From Paenibacillus rhizophilus (GTDB taxonomy: Bacteria > Bacillota > Bacilli > Paenibacillales > Paenibacillaceae): 64,000 bases of DNA. The stretch lies in NCBI RefSeq assembly GCF_003854965.1, contig NZ_RQPI01000012.1, positions 1-64,000 of the forward strand, written 5' to 3'. The notes under the pieces were generated by a model. That model saw only the letters and a list, made by a program, of their open reading frames with translations, did not search any database and was not told where the DNA came from. Below, piece by piece: positions 8,233-17,313 of the stretch (its first letter is position 1; every line of letters starts with the position of its first letter). The translations under genes and the position numbers were made by a program.

Positions 8233-9216
8233 CTAACGTTTGGTTTGCTGCAGGAAATAAACGGTTTTGTCATACTCTCTTTGTAAATAAGCTACCACAT
8301 CATCCAAGGAAATATTCCTGTATCTGCCTTTATCAACAAAGCGGTAAAAGCTATGAGGAAAAGCTAAGTCGAAATACATTAGGTCTAATTGGTCATCATT
8401 CAAAGGATTTTCCCGGAGATAAGAATTCAGTAAACGATTAAACCAGACAGGGTCCCAACCTTTTCGCCGGTTCATTATTCCTTGCAGAAAACGGGCTATA
8501 TCTTTGGAGGGATAGTCATAACGGATGAATTCAAAGTCGATAACATAGAGACTTGCTCCCACCGTCAGGATATTGTCGCTATGAAAGTCGCCGTGACACA
8601 AAAAATGCTTTTGAAGAGGAGCATCGATCCAGCTTTTAAAAAAGGGATGCCGCTCAAGCCGTCCAACCAACTCCTGCCCAGCTTCCAGAAAGAAATCCAT
8701 ATAGGACAGGATTATCTTTTTTTTGGAGGCTCTAGAGTTGTGATACCAGCTTGCCCAATGCTTCAAAGAGGAAAGTTCCCTTAGATAAGTACGCGGCCAC
8801 AGCCTTTCCTCAGAAGTGTATGGCCCATGTTTCGGAAGGAAGCCTAGCGAAGAGGAATGCATTTTGCCAAGAAGGGCTGCCCTGCGGGTCACGGCTTCTG
8901 ATGTTGTTGGAGGAAACGGAGCACCCCGCAATTTTTCTTGCAGGACATAACGATCCCCCTCCCATAGAAAATAAGGCGTGCCTGTGAGAGTAGGAAAGAT
9001 CTCCGGTATATGAATTCCCTGCTGCCGCAGGAAGTGTTCGGCTTCCAAAATAAACTCAAGGCGCTTTTCACTGGTAAAAATACTTTTCAGAACATATTCA
9101 CCCTGTGGTGACTTTATAGCCAGGACCAGCGTTCGCCCCGTTTTATGAAGAATTTCAGATTCGTAGAATGCTATCCCATATTGTGCTGAAGCAGCTTGCA
9201 GCAGCTGGTGAAACAT
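8233..9216 (-). CDS. CotS/HomoSerine-kinase-like spore coat kinase family protein
   Basis: A 327-residue protein of the aminoglycoside phosphotransferase (APH/ChoK) fold, resembling CotS and YutH spore coat proteins. The N-lobe is seen around EYVLKSIFTSEKRLEFILEAE (Lys and Glu of the ATP site). The catalytic loop is CHGDFHSDNIL (about 214-224), followed by the metal-binding Asp in YVIDFEF. It is probably a cytoplasmic mother-cell protein placed in the coat; the phosphate acceptor is unknown. Context supports a spore role: a Ser/Asp-rich surface protein, glycosyltransferases and sigK remnants. Its stop codon directly abuts sigK remnant B. Confidence 0.78.
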   Translation of the reverse strand: MFHQLLQAASAQYGIAFYESEILHKTGRTLVLAIKSPQGEYVLKSIFTSEKRLEFILEAEHFLRQQGIHIPEIFPTLTGTPYFLWEGDRYVLQEKLRGAPFPPTTSEAVTRRAALLGKMHSSSLGFLPKHGPYTSEERLWPRTYLRELSSLKHWASWYHNSRASKKKIILSYMDFFLEAGQELVGRLERHPFFKSWIDAPLQKHFLCHGDFHSDNILTVGASLYVIDFEFIRYDYPSKDIARFLQGIMNRRKGWDPVWFNRLLNSYLRENPLNDDQLDLMYFDLAFPHSFYRFVDKGRYRNISLDDVVAYLQREYDKTVYFLQQTKR

Positions 9217-9315
9217 AAAGAATCACCTCGTCTGGCCAAAAATGAAAGTCCGTATTGCGAATGTCTTGCAAGTAGAAACGGCCTCTTCCGGGATGGAAGA
9301 GACCGGCTAAGGATA

Positions 9316-9960
9316 TTAGTAGTGACCGTCGGAAGAAGAATTGGAGCTGGAATCCGAGTCGGAGTCGGAGTCAGAATCACAAGGGCAATGAGTATCGCAC
9401 AATACCCACTCGGCGTAGCGTACATGAGTTTGTTCATCTGTACCTAATACACCGGAGTTTGTGTAATAGGTTTGATACAAGGCGGTCATCTCTGCAGGAA
9501 TCGCTGTTACGAACGGACCACCCAGGTTACCCGAAAAACCAACTACGCTGGAAATTTCCAGCAGTCCGCAGATGGGCTGGCAGCTGTCTTTACAGATTTC
9601 AAAATCGCCTGTTGCCGTCAACCGGATAACAGAATCAAACAATTCATAGTTGTCGAACGTTTTTTCAATGCGCAGGCATGTCATCGGATCAACCTTGAAC
9701 GTACCGAGATGAAAATCCGTTTCATTTACCTCGAATGTTTGTACCGAATTATTGACATAGCCACCTCCGGCACACGGTGAAGGCGAGCTGTTAGGAGAAG
9801 GACAGAGGCCAAGTGTTATTGTCGCTTGAAGCTTTTTGTTCGTCGGATTTTTCAGAGTTATTATCAGTTTATCATTAGGAACAATAATGTTAATGGGCGG
9901 TACATAAATAGGACCTGTAGTTATAGTGACGTGTTTCTGATCTTTGTGATCCATTTGCAT
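9316..9960 (-). CDS. Ser/Asp-tailed probable spore-surface protein
   Basis: A 214-residue protein with no transmembrane segment or obvious signal peptide. Residues about 1-195 are Thr-, Asn- and Pro-rich beta-type sequence with several cysteines (CPSPNSSPSPCAGGG, CKDSCQPICG, CDTHCPCD). The C-terminus is a low-complexity tail DSDSDSDSDSSSNSSSDGHY. I do not recognise the family. Clustering with CotS-like and HipA-like kinases and glycosyltransferases suggests a coat or exosporium protein, with the Ser-rich tail as a possible glycosylation or phosphorylation target (inference). AAGGAG lies about 12 bases before the ATG. Confidence 0.6.
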   Translation of the reverse strand: MQMDHKDQKHVTITTGPIYVPPINIIVPNDKLIITLKNPTNKKLQATITLGLCPSPNSSPSPCAGGGYVNNSVQTFEVNETDFHLGTFKVDPMTCLRIEKTFDNYELFDSVIRLTATGDFEICKDSCQPICGLLEISSVVGFSGNLGGPFVTAIPAEMTALYQTYYTNSGVLGTDEQTHVRYAEWVLCDTHCPCDSDSDSDSDSSSNSSSDGHY

Positions 9961-10091
9961 CTTTTAGAAGCACTCCTTTAATAATATATTCGGATGCCTT
10001 AATCATCCTGATACTATTAAATGTTCGAAACTAGAAAAGGTAAGGGCAGACATTCTAGTGAATTACCATATTTTCAAGCATTCTTCCAAAA

Positions 10092-10880
10092 TCAATTGTC
10101 GTCTTCCTGCCGCCAGATCGGAAAGTAATCCCTTAATTCATCCAAAGCACCCCTAACGAGGCTCCTCCTGCACAGTAAAAAATCAATCAACCCAGTCACA
10201 TCTTCCCGGGAGATATTCCATTGTTTGGGGAGCCCTTTTACCGCTTGAATAACGACTTTCTCGCTGACCTTTTCGACTAACGAGACATAATGGCCAAACG
10301 GGTCCGGGCTGTCGATATAGGGAACGAACATTTCATATATTGGCCCCCAGAACACATCCATTCTATCACTGTCATCCATGAATTCTTCTTGATCCCAGTA
10401 CGGGCCGAAAAAAGCATCCGAGTGATCAATCATTTGAATTTTGCGTTGGTCCGGTACATATAATAGATTCGATCCGGCAACATGCCGGTCCCAGTTATTG
10501 ATCCAGTGATCAAAAACTATCATCCCGGCCGCATGGTGCAGATTTTTGCATAATGCCAAATTGACTTCCCCCAGCAAGGTCGTCCCTTGTTCGAAATATA
10601 AACTGCCAAGGTGAAGGCCTGCAGGGATATCCATGCTTTTTAAAACAGGGAACATATCCACAAGATCCCTTGTTATCTGGATAATGCGATAGGGTGCAAT
10701 CGGCAATCCAAGCCATTTCCCCAGACGATAAGCAATCAGCTCGTTGGCCAATATACCAGAACCGGAACGATTATTAATGAATTTGACAACATAGGTTTGA
10801 CCGTCCTCGCATTTGAACAGATGCGGGAGTGTCCATCCATCATCCATTGGTCTAATGTATTGCACAGCCAGGATGCTCAT
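10092..10880 (-). CDS. HipA-like kinase domain protein
   Basis: A 262-residue protein resembling the stand-alone HipA-like kinase family. The glycine-containing N-lobe has YVVKFINNRSGSGILANELIA. The catalytic region has FDHWINNWDRHVAGSNLLY, in which NWDRH is the catalytic Asp motif, followed by KIQMIDHSDAFF, whose Asp is the metal ligand. No HipB-like antitoxin gene is adjacent, so I do not call it a toxin. It lies 14 bases after the glycosyltransferase-propeller gene, probably in the same transcript, and may phosphorylate a coat component (inference). Confidence 0.7.
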   Translation of the reverse strand: MSILAVQYIRPMDDGWTLPHLFKCEDGQTYVVKFINNRSGSGILANELIAYRLGKWLGLPIAPYRIIQITRDLVDMFPVLKSMDIPAGLHLGSLYFEQGTTLLGEVNLALCKNLHHAAGMIVFDHWINNWDRHVAGSNLLYVPDQRKIQMIDHSDAFFGPYWDQEEFMDDSDRMDVFWGPIYEMFVPYIDSPDPFGHYVSLVEKVSEKVVIQAVKGLPKQWNISREDVTGLIDFLLCRRSLVRGALDELRDYFPIWRQEDDN

Positions 10881-10894
10881 CGGTCCTCAACCTC

Positions 10895-12358
10895 TTATTC
10901 GTAAGGTCCATTCCACTCCCAGCTGTTGTGGTCGTCCCTGACGTAGTATTGATACTTGCCATCTTTACATGCAATGGCTGTCAATTGCTTCTCGTTGTTC
11001 TCAACTAAGATTACATCGTCATACTGCTCCGTACCGAATACTTCCGCGCCAAACCAAGGGTGCATCGGATCATCGTTGTTTCTCCACCAATGGCCAAGGC
11101 CCCCCTCCTTCAGCGGGGCAACTACTTCGAAATTACCGTAGCTGCTTTCCAGAAAAGCAGGCATTCCCGTAACCCCTTCCGCAAATTGTTCGGATTGAAA
11201 CCATTCACCGCTATGCTCATCTCTCCAAAAATGTATAAGTCTGTCATCGCTTCGGCATACCGCTTCAAGATTGCCGAATTTGCCCTCAAGCGCTGTTAAT
11301 CCCTCAATCTTTTCACTTCCGAATGCATAGGGCCCAAACAAGACATCTTTCGTTCTGCCTGATTGATTTTCCCTCCAGTAGAGCAGCCCTTCATCTTCTG
11401 AGGCGGCCAGCCACTCTATTTTTGCGCCGTTATATCTGCTTCTACGAATGAGATAAGGCATCTCGCCGAGATACTCTTCCATAAATCGTTCTTGATAGTC
11501 GGGACTGAGCTGGATTTTCCGTTTCATGGCCTCCCGGATAAAGCTTCTTGCTTCATCCTTAAGTTTCCGATAGACCGGATGAATGAGGAAGCTCTCGGGT
11601 TGAGAATTCACAAGGCTGACCACCTCATCGAGCGGAAAGTGCGGCCGGTAACGAACGGTTGATGCAACGTTTTCGGGGTAAGCATGCAATGGATAGCCCA
11701 GCCGTTCAACCATCGTAACATAGACAATCTCATCTACTCCGAAGGACCTTGTATCATGGAGATTACTTTTTAACAATTCATACTGGTCATCATGTAAAAA
11801 ACGAAGGACTAATTTCCTGCTGTATACCTGCCCTACGTTGAATGACTCCCAATAAGGTTCGTTTCCTAACAAGGGGATCCATTGGTCGATTTCCTGCCTA
11901 AGTTGTACTAAGCAATAAAAATCATCATCCGGTATTTTCGTACCGACGCCCATGTAATCCTTGTCTTTCATTTCATTAAGAATGTATTGCTCAAAGCCTT
12001 CTCTGGCAAACAAAACATCAGAATCCAGATTGATCAGTACATCATAGGAATAATCAATGTCCTCGAGCCATTCCATCACTTCAAGCATATATATTGCGGT
12101 TACCCCGTAATCTAATTTTCTGCTGGTCGGGCATACCGGATATCCAAGACCTTTACATAATTCCGGATCATCTCCACCGTTATATAAGACGACAGAACTG
12201 TTAGGACAGTAACAACGAATGTTGTCTAATAAATCGAAGACAACTTCTCTTCGGTTATGCACCAATATGGCAAAACAGATTTTACTCAGTGTATGGTCTG
12301 TGTACTCTGAATACGATGAATATTCCGTATATTCAGTGTAGTCACTGCTTTCTGTCAC
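10895..12358 (-). CDS. Glycosyltransferase fused to a PLL-like beta-propeller domain
   Basis: A 487-residue two-part protein. Residues 1-27 are a Ser/Tyr/Glu/Thr-rich repeat (YTEYTEYSSYSEYTDHT). Residues about 28-315 look like a GT-A glycosyltransferase: KICFAILVHNRREVVFDLLD, VVLYNGGDDPELC and LINLDSDVLFAREG, where DSD would bind metal and nucleotide sugar. Residues about 320-487 contain repeats built on ALEGKFGNLEAV, HFWRDEHSGEW and GHWWRNNDD, the pattern of PLL/fucolectin-type propeller blades. The propeller could hold the substrate glycan. No signal peptide is seen. It is divergent from the next glycosyltransferase, with a 177-base shared promoter region. Confidence 0.65.
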   Translation of the reverse strand: MTESSDYTEYTEYSSYSEYTDHTLSKICFAILVHNRREVVFDLLDNIRCYCPNSSVVLYNGGDDPELCKGLGYPVCPTSRKLDYGVTAIYMLEVMEWLEDIDYSYDVLINLDSDVLFAREGFEQYILNEMKDKDYMGVGTKIPDDDFYCLVQLRQEIDQWIPLLGNEPYWESFNVGQVYSRKLVLRFLHDDQYELLKSNLHDTRSFGVDEIVYVTMVERLGYPLHAYPENVASTVRYRPHFPLDEVVSLVNSQPESFLIHPVYRKLKDEARSFIREAMKRKIQLSPDYQERFMEEYLGEMPYLIRRSRYNGAKIEWLAASEDEGLLYWRENQSGRTKDVLFGPYAFGSEKIEGLTALEGKFGNLEAVCRSDDRLIHFWRDEHSGEWFQSEQFAEGVTGMPAFLESSYGNFEVVAPLKEGGLGHWWRNNDDPMHPWFGAEVFGTEQYDDVILVENNEKQLTAIACKDGKYQYYVRDDHNSWEWNGPYE

Positions 12359-12535
12359 ATTAAATCACCTTCCTTATGTTGTGCCGCTGTTATTGTATTG
12401 CTAATCACGAATTTTGATTGGGTAGGTACATATCTCCACATACATTTTAAAGAAAATGTACGGTTATCCCTTTCAACTGTATTCTTTAGATCATATGGTG
12501 AAAGGACATGATTATTGGAATGGAGGGGCTTGATG

Positions 12536-13219
12536 ATGTCGCTTGCACGAATTGACCGGCTTGTAAGCATCGTGATCCCGTGCTTTAACGCAGAATCTTA
12601 CATTGAGGACTGTCTGGATCATTTATACGGGCAAACCTACCCAAACATAGAAATCATCATTGTGGATGATGCATCAACGGATAGATCTGCCGATCGTACC
12701 TTGTTGTGGCAGGCCCGCCGGCGATTCCCCCGCTTCACTCTGCTTCAGCTGCCTCGAAATGTAGGTTTCTCCGGCTCTCTGACAACAGGGCTGTTTATGG
12801 CAAGCGGAGAATATATCGCCATTCACGATGCGGATGACTACTCCCATCCCGAAAGGATTCGTAAGCAGGTCGAGTTTCTGATGAACCACCCGCAGATCGA
12901 TCTGGTCGGCACGAACTATATGGCTTTTGAAGATAGCGACATGTTAAAACTAACCCCGTCGAGTTGGCTAAGTTATGGTGAGGACATTCCCAGGAGATAT
13001 GCGATAGGCGAGCATTGCGTTTCACATCCGACCATTTTGTTTCGAGGCAGTGTATTCGATCGCTTGGGAGGACTTTCCCGGAACATGAATGGAGCCGAGG
13101 ATTATGAGTTTATTGCCAAGTGCGTTACTAATGGCATCCGGATCGAAAACCTGCGGGAGACCCTGTATTACTATCGCTCTCATCCGGCCCAGCGTTCCCA
13201 TGAATTTTATTCAGAATAA
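12536..13219 (+). CDS. Family 2 glycosyltransferase
   Basis: A protein of about 227 residues with the classical GT2 N-terminus: VSIVIPCFNAESYIEDCLDH, then IEIIIVDDASTDRSAD, and the DXD-type AIHDADDYSHPERI. A GAEDYEF motif near the end holds the likely catalytic Asp. It is a soluble GT-A enzyme with no membrane segment. GGAGGGG at 12522-12528 points to the ATG at 12536 or 12533; a TTG at 12515 precedes the ribosome site and is unlikely. It begins a four-gene plus-strand set with two GT4 enzymes and a PIG-L deacetylase, probably making a surface glycan. Confidence 0.88.
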   Translation: MSLARIDRLVSIVIPCFNAESYIEDCLDHLYGQTYPNIEIIIVDDASTDRSADRTLLWQARRRFPRFTLLQLPRNVGFSGSLTTGLFMASGEYIAIHDADDYSHPERIRKQVEFLMNHPQIDLVGTNYMAFEDSDMLKLTPSSWLSYGEDIPRRYAIGEHCVSHPTILFRGSVFDRLGGLSRNMNGAEDYEFIAKCVTNGIRIENLRETLYYYRSHPAQRSHEFYSE

Positions 13220-13233
13220 GGAGCTGAATCAGA

Positions 13234-14553
13234 TTGAAAAAAAAGGCAGAGATTCGCAGCAAAAAACGCACGGTTAAGAAACGCATATACACTCAAAAGC
13301 CGATTGTACAATACGTCGTGAACGCCCAACCGCCCAAGCAAGTGGTCTGGTTGAATAAAGAAGAATCGAATCGCAGCATGGAAACGCGATATTCAGTTAG
13401 TGACCTGCGCGTTTTAATGGTGCTGGACCAATTTAATATCGGCGGAACCGAAACGCACGTTCTGACATGCGTACGGGAATTGCTTAGAAACGGTGTTCAC
13501 GTCGTTGTAGCCGGGAAACGCGGAGAAATGTGTGATGCATTCGCCGCATTGGGCTGTCCCGTATATGAGATTAACTTCGTCACGAACGAACATAGAATCA
13601 ATGATGCCGATGAGCAGAAAATTATCTCCCAATTAAAACAAATCATGAATACGGAAGGAATTACAGCCGTTCATATTCATCAAATCCCTTCCGGTTCCTT
13701 TGCTGCAAAAGCCGCGGATCAATTGTGCATCCCCCGTTTATGGACGCTCCACATGCTGCTTCCTTTTACAATTGATGAAATCGAGCTGATCAGAAGCAGC
13801 GCGGCGGTCGTCTGCGTGAGCCCTTCCATAGTGAAACAACTGCCTGTCAAAGGAATGCCTGTCCAATTGATTCCTAACGGAATTGATACCGTACAGTTCA
13901 ATTACCGCTCCCTTATACAGAGTGACTTGCGCGAAGAACTGGGAATTCCAAAGGGCGCGCCCGTTATTATGTACGCCGGCAGATTGTCTTGGGAAAAAGC
14001 GGATATTTGCAGAGACATCATTGAAGCATGCAGACAGTTAAAGGCCGAAAACTACCCTAACCTAAACATCCTCGTGACCGGCGAAGGGCGGCATAGTGAG
14101 GGTATTAAATCGCTGGTTGATATAATTCACAAAGAAACGAAAGGAAAATTCATACATTTGCTGGGGAATACGCTCAATATGTCTTCCTATTATTCCATCT
14201 GCGATGTCTTTGTCGGCACCGGGAGAGCCGCTCTTGAGGCTCTGGCCTGCTGTCGTCCTGTGGTCGCTGTTGGTGTGAAGGGTTTTGTTGGACTCGTTCA
14301 TCCAGGAAATTACCGGTCCGCCTGGGAGACATGGTTCGGTGACCATCATGCCGATGAAGCCTGGACAGTAGAGAAGCTAAAAGCGGATATTAAGCAAGCG
14401 CTGGATATGCCGGTTCAAGAAAAGATGGAAACAGGCTGGGTAAATCGAAATCTGGTAAAGGAGCAATTTAACTTCACCCGTACTACAGATATGTTGATGA
14501 ATTTATATGCAAACATTCTAAAAAGCCGTTATGCCCCCTATGAGGTGGAATAA
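13234..14553 (+). CDS. Family 4 glycosyltransferase with basic N-terminal tail
   Basis: A 439-residue GT-B enzyme. Residues 1-25 are very basic (MKKKAEIRSKKRTVKKRIY). The catalytic region starts at about 56 with LRVLMVLDQFNIGGTETHVL, the N-terminal GT4 motif. The C-terminal Rossmann domain contains MYAGRLSWEKADICRD and VGTGRAALEALACCRPVVAV, where the expected EX7E motif is modified to GRAALEALAC. TTG at 13234 is the likely start, with AAGGAG about 9 bases upstream. Its stop overlaps the ATG of the deacetylase (TAATG), showing translational coupling. Confidence 0.85.
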   Translation: MKKKAEIRSKKRTVKKRIYTQKPIVQYVVNAQPPKQVVWLNKEESNRSMETRYSVSDLRVLMVLDQFNIGGTETHVLTCVRELLRNGVHVVVAGKRGEMCDAFAALGCPVYEINFVTNEHRINDADEQKIISQLKQIMNTEGITAVHIHQIPSGSFAAKAADQLCIPRLWTLHMLLPFTIDEIELIRSSAAVVCVSPSIVKQLPVKGMPVQLIPNGIDTVQFNYRSLIQSDLREELGIPKGAPVIMYAGRLSWEKADICRDIIEACRQLKAENYPNLNILVTGEGRHSEGIKSLVDIIHKETKGKFIHLLGNTLNMSSYYSICDVFVGTGRAALEALACCRPVVAVGVKGFVGLVHPGNYRSAWETWFGDHHADEAWTVEKLKADIKQALDMPVQEKMETGWVNRNLVKEQFNFTRTTDMLMNLYANILKSRYAPYEVE

Positions 14554-15083
14554 TGTCATCCCATTCGGAAGCAGATAAGCTTATGGTGGTCGCTCATCCT
14601 GACGATGAAAGCATATTCGGAGGCGGAGCCTTAATCCAGGAGTCAGGCTGGAAAGTCATTTGCTTAACCAACGGAGGCAACGAGACTCGTTCCCGTGAAT
14701 TCCATAATGCGATGAATTCCGTTAACGCGGATTTTGAAATTTGGGATTTTCCGGATGAATACGATGGAGAGTTTGATGAAGACCAAGTGAAAGACGCTTT
14801 AAGAGACCTGCTGGATTCCGGCCAATTCCATAAAGTTGTTACTCATAATCTGCAAGGGGAATACGGCCATAGACAGCACCGGTCGTTATCCCGTATTTTG
14901 CACAGCATGAAATTGGATCACTTATATATATTCGAAACTGAGGATGATCCGCTTCCATTTCATATTTTGCAAAAGAAGCTCCAATTATTGCAGCACTATA
15001 AAAGCCAAATGTTTGTAATCGAACAACTGATGCCATTCATCGTGAATGAGGGATTGATTTGGGTTGACCCGTGGGAATCTTAA
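14553..15083 (+). CDS. PIG-L/LmbE-family deacetylase
   Basis: A 176-residue protein with the zinc-binding AHPDDESIFGGGALI near the N-terminus and a later HNLQGEYGHRQHRS that would supply the third metal ligand. Family members deacetylate N-acetylglucosamine-type sugars. It lies between two glycosyltransferases, so it probably removes an acetyl group from a sugar of the glycan being built. It is shorter than many family members (about 220-270 residues) but keeps the metal site. Confidence 0.85.
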   Translation: MSSHSEADKLMVVAHPDDESIFGGGALIQESGWKVICLTNGGNETRSREFHNAMNSVNADFEIWDFPDEYDGEFDEDQVKDALRDLLDSGQFHKVVTHNLQGEYGHRQHRSLSRILHSMKLDHLYIFETEDDPLPFHILQKKLQLLQHYKSQMFVIEQLMPFIVNEGLIWVDPWES

Positions 15084-15120
15084 GCATTCATATACGATTT
15101 TCAAGCAGAGGTGATTTACG

Positions 15121-16083
15121 GTGATCATTGTTCAGGTGGCTCCGAACATCATTCCTCTTCCCGGCAGCGGAGGTCTCGAAAGGGTCGTTTACAATTTATC
15201 GGATGCGCTTGTGGATATGGGACATGAGGTCTATGTGTATGCCCTCGCAGGGAGCCGAAGCCGTGCTGTCGTTATTCCGTATGGACACCGGTATGAGACG
15301 GACAGCATCAAGGATTTCGTTCTTGATACGATTCCGGACAATACGGATATCATACACGACCATACGCATGATCTCCTGTTTGGACAGGAAGACCTAAACA
15401 TTCCGACGGTCGCTACGATTCACACGGAATGGTCGCTTCATGTCCCGGTAAAGCATCCCGTATATGTGAGCCGTACGAAGCTTAAACAGTCTCCTAACCG
15501 GCATAAAGGATATTATGTACACAATGGAATCGACCTAAACGAGTATAAATATAGTAAGCACAAAGAGGATTATTTGCTGTTTCTGGGACGGATCGATTGG
15601 GAAAAAGGCGTGCATACTGCGATTGATGTGGCCGAAATGACAGGTATAAGAACGATCATAGCAGGTCCCGCCTGGGATGGAGATCTGTTTAATCAGATCC
15701 TTCCGCGAATTAACAACAGTCCCAACATCGAATATGTCAGTGAAGTTCACGGAAAAGAAAAACAAGATTTACTGCGGCATGCCAAATGGCTCATGTTTCC
15801 GACTGCTTGCGAAGAGCAATTTGGATTGGTGATGATTGAAGCGATGGCCTGCGGAACGCCTGTGGCCGCATTCCCTAGAGGGGCTGTCCCGGAAGTATTG
15901 TCCGGGTTTCCGCAATTCTTGTGCGAAAGCGCGGAGGATATGGCGAAGATGGTTATGGGCGATGCATCCGTCCATCCGGAGCAGCTTCGTCAGTATGTCG
16001 CTGACCGATTTACGAAAGAAAAGATGGCTGAACGTTACTTGAAAGTATACGAGAAGGTTATTGGGCATGATCATTACCTGTAA
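15121..16083 (+). CDS. Family 4 glycosyltransferase
   Basis: A 320-residue GT-B enzyme. It has the N-terminal GT4 signature APNIIPLPGSGGLERVVYNL, the middle FLGRIDWEKGVHTAIDVAEM and the C-terminal EX7E motif EEQFGLVMIEAMACGTPVAA. The start is GTG at 15121, with GCAGAGGTGAT upstream. The enzyme is soluble or peripherally bound and uses a nucleotide sugar donor. It is the last gene of the plus-strand surface-glycan set and is followed by a good terminator. Confidence 0.88.
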   Translation: MIIVQVAPNIIPLPGSGGLERVVYNLSDALVDMGHEVYVYALAGSRSRAVVIPYGHRYETDSIKDFVLDTIPDNTDIIHDHTHDLLFGQEDLNIPTVATIHTEWSLHVPVKHPVYVSRTKLKQSPNRHKGYYVHNGIDLNEYKYSKHKEDYLLFLGRIDWEKGVHTAIDVAEMTGIRTIIAGPAWDGDLFNQILPRINNSPNIEYVSEVHGKEKQDLLRHAKWLMFPTACEEQFGLVMIEAMACGTPVAAFPRGAVPEVLSGFPQFLCESAEDMAKMVMGDASVHPEQLRQYVADRFTKEKMAERYLKVYEKVIGHDHYL

Positions 16084-16113
16084 AGCAGACAGCTAAAAAC
16101 AATGGTACTTGCG

Positions 16114-16143
16114 GCCGTTTCCCGGAACTTGACCGGGGAACGG
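16114..16143 (+). terminator. Hairpin terminator after the glycosyltransferase set
   Basis: CCGTTTCCCGG (16114-16124) pairs with CCGGGGAACGG (16133-16143) around a seven-base loop. TATTTT follows shortly after. The stem has one mismatch in eleven pairs. Confidence 0.72.
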
Positions 16144-16266
16144 GTGTATTTTCGAATGCTTTTTTTATATTCATCGCCACGTATAAAGTCGCTGCCCTTC
16201 AGAATCAGACTCTGTCAGGGCAACGACAATGCATCCCCCCTGCCCCGTATCACTGCTATAGCCGCA

Positions 16267-16447
16267 TTACCTCTTTGCCTTATAAAACTCATGATACAGC
16301 TTCATCAGCGCCCGCTTCTCAATCCGCGATACATAGCTGCGGCTGATGCCCAGCTCTTTGGCGATCTCCCGCTGCGTCCGCTCTTCCCCTCCAGTATCCA
16401 GGCCAAAGCGGCCCACAACCACTTCTTTTTCCCGGTCATCCAAGATG
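16267..16447 (-). pseudogene. sigK remnant C (3' third, native stop retained)
   Basis: The minus strand encodes [20 protein letters not shown], then [20 protein letters not shown] and [19 protein letters not shown] plus TAA: the C-terminal 59 residues of SigK (sigma region 4) in frame. It begins abruptly at the ILDD codons (16447), 16 bases after the stop of the nitrilase gene. There is no start codon, so it is presumably not translated. It is less damaged than remnants A and B and more so than E. Confidence 0.88.
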
Positions 16448-16463
16448 GAAGAATGATGACCTC

Positions 16464-17273
16464 TTATTTGGTAAGCTCTGAATATAATTCGGGTCTTCGA
16501 TCCCGAAAGACCGGTTCTTGCTTTCTCTCTTTGAAAATAAGGGAAGTATCAATCTGTCCGATTAGAACTTCCTCCTGATCGCCCGCTTCTGCCACAACTT
16601 CGCCTTGCGGGTTCACAATTTTACTTTTCCCGCAATAAACAATTTTGTTCTCCATCCCCACCCTATTGACCGCCACTGTAAATATTTGATTGTCCTGGGC
16701 CCGGGCGCTGGTGCGAAGATCCAGCAAATATTCATAGTTTTTCGGTATGACCGAAGGAATGAATATAATTTCGGCTCCTTTAAGCGCCAGAATCCGGAAA
16801 GCTTCTTCGAAAGCGTGGTCATAACAAATTACTACGCCCACTTTCGTACCGAACAGCTCAAACACAGGAAAGTCAGCGCCGTTTCGAAAATATTGATGTT
16901 CCGACGGATAGAGATGAACCTTACGATATTTCCCAATATATTCGCCCTTCTCATTGATGACAAAAGCGGTATCGTACAAAACACCGCTTTGCAGTTCATC
17001 CCGTTCTACGATATTCCCGATGATCGCCGTCCCGTAATGCTTGGCTTTGGCAGCCAGCCGTTCTACTGTCGGACCGGGGATCGTCTCCGCCAAGGAATAG
17101 AATTCGTCTTGAATCAGGTCGAAATTATATCCTGTCGTAAACAGCTCCGGAAAACAAATAATATCTGTTTCTTGACCGATTTGATCTATATAACGCTCCG
17201 CTTTTAAAATATTGCTTTCAATATCCTTAATCACGGAATCCATTTGTACAAGCCCAACGTTTAATAGTTTCAT
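16464..17273 (-). CDS. Nitrilase-superfamily carbon-nitrogen hydrolase (copy 2)
   Basis: A 269-residue paralogue of the protein at 2659-3480, sharing long identical stretches such as [23 protein letters not shown] and [20 protein letters not shown]. The catalytic residues are present: Glu in [12 protein letters not shown], Lys in KYRKVHLY and Cys in [10 protein letters not shown]. The substrate is unknown. It lies 40 bases downstream of an alpha-mannosidase gene and is the last gene of its operon, ending next to sigK remnant C. Confidence 0.85.
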   Translation of the reverse strand: MKLLNVGLVQMDSVIKDIESNILKAERYIDQIGQETDIICFPELFTTGYNFDLIQDEFYSLAETIPGPTVERLAAKAKHYGTAIIGNIVERDELQSGVLYDTAFVINEKGEYIGKYRKVHLYPSEHQYFRNGADFPVFELFGTKVGVVICYDHAFEEAFRILALKGAEIIFIPSVIPKNYEYLLDLRTSARAQDNQIFTVAVNRVGMENKIVYCGKSKIVNPQGEVVAEAGDQEEVLIGQIDTSLIFKERKQEPVFRDRRPELYSELTK

Positions 17274-17313
17274 CTATTTTCCCTCCGTGGTTACAACAGA
17301 TCTAACTGCGAGT

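Noticed and set aside
8751..9447. Plus-strand small frames across the CotS-like gene and its upstream region
   Set aside because: They overlap a well-supported kinase gene and have no start signals; the Arg/Gly-rich frame near 9300 is the complement of the Ser/Asp repeat.
10092..10880. HipBA toxin-antitoxin system
   Set aside because: Only the kinase-like protein is present; no HipB-type helix-turn-helix gene lies next to it, and the protein matches the small stand-alone HipA-like group.
15535..16074. Minus-strand frames under the last glycosyltransferase
   Set aside because: They are antisense to a complete GT4 enzyme with a start, motifs and a terminator.
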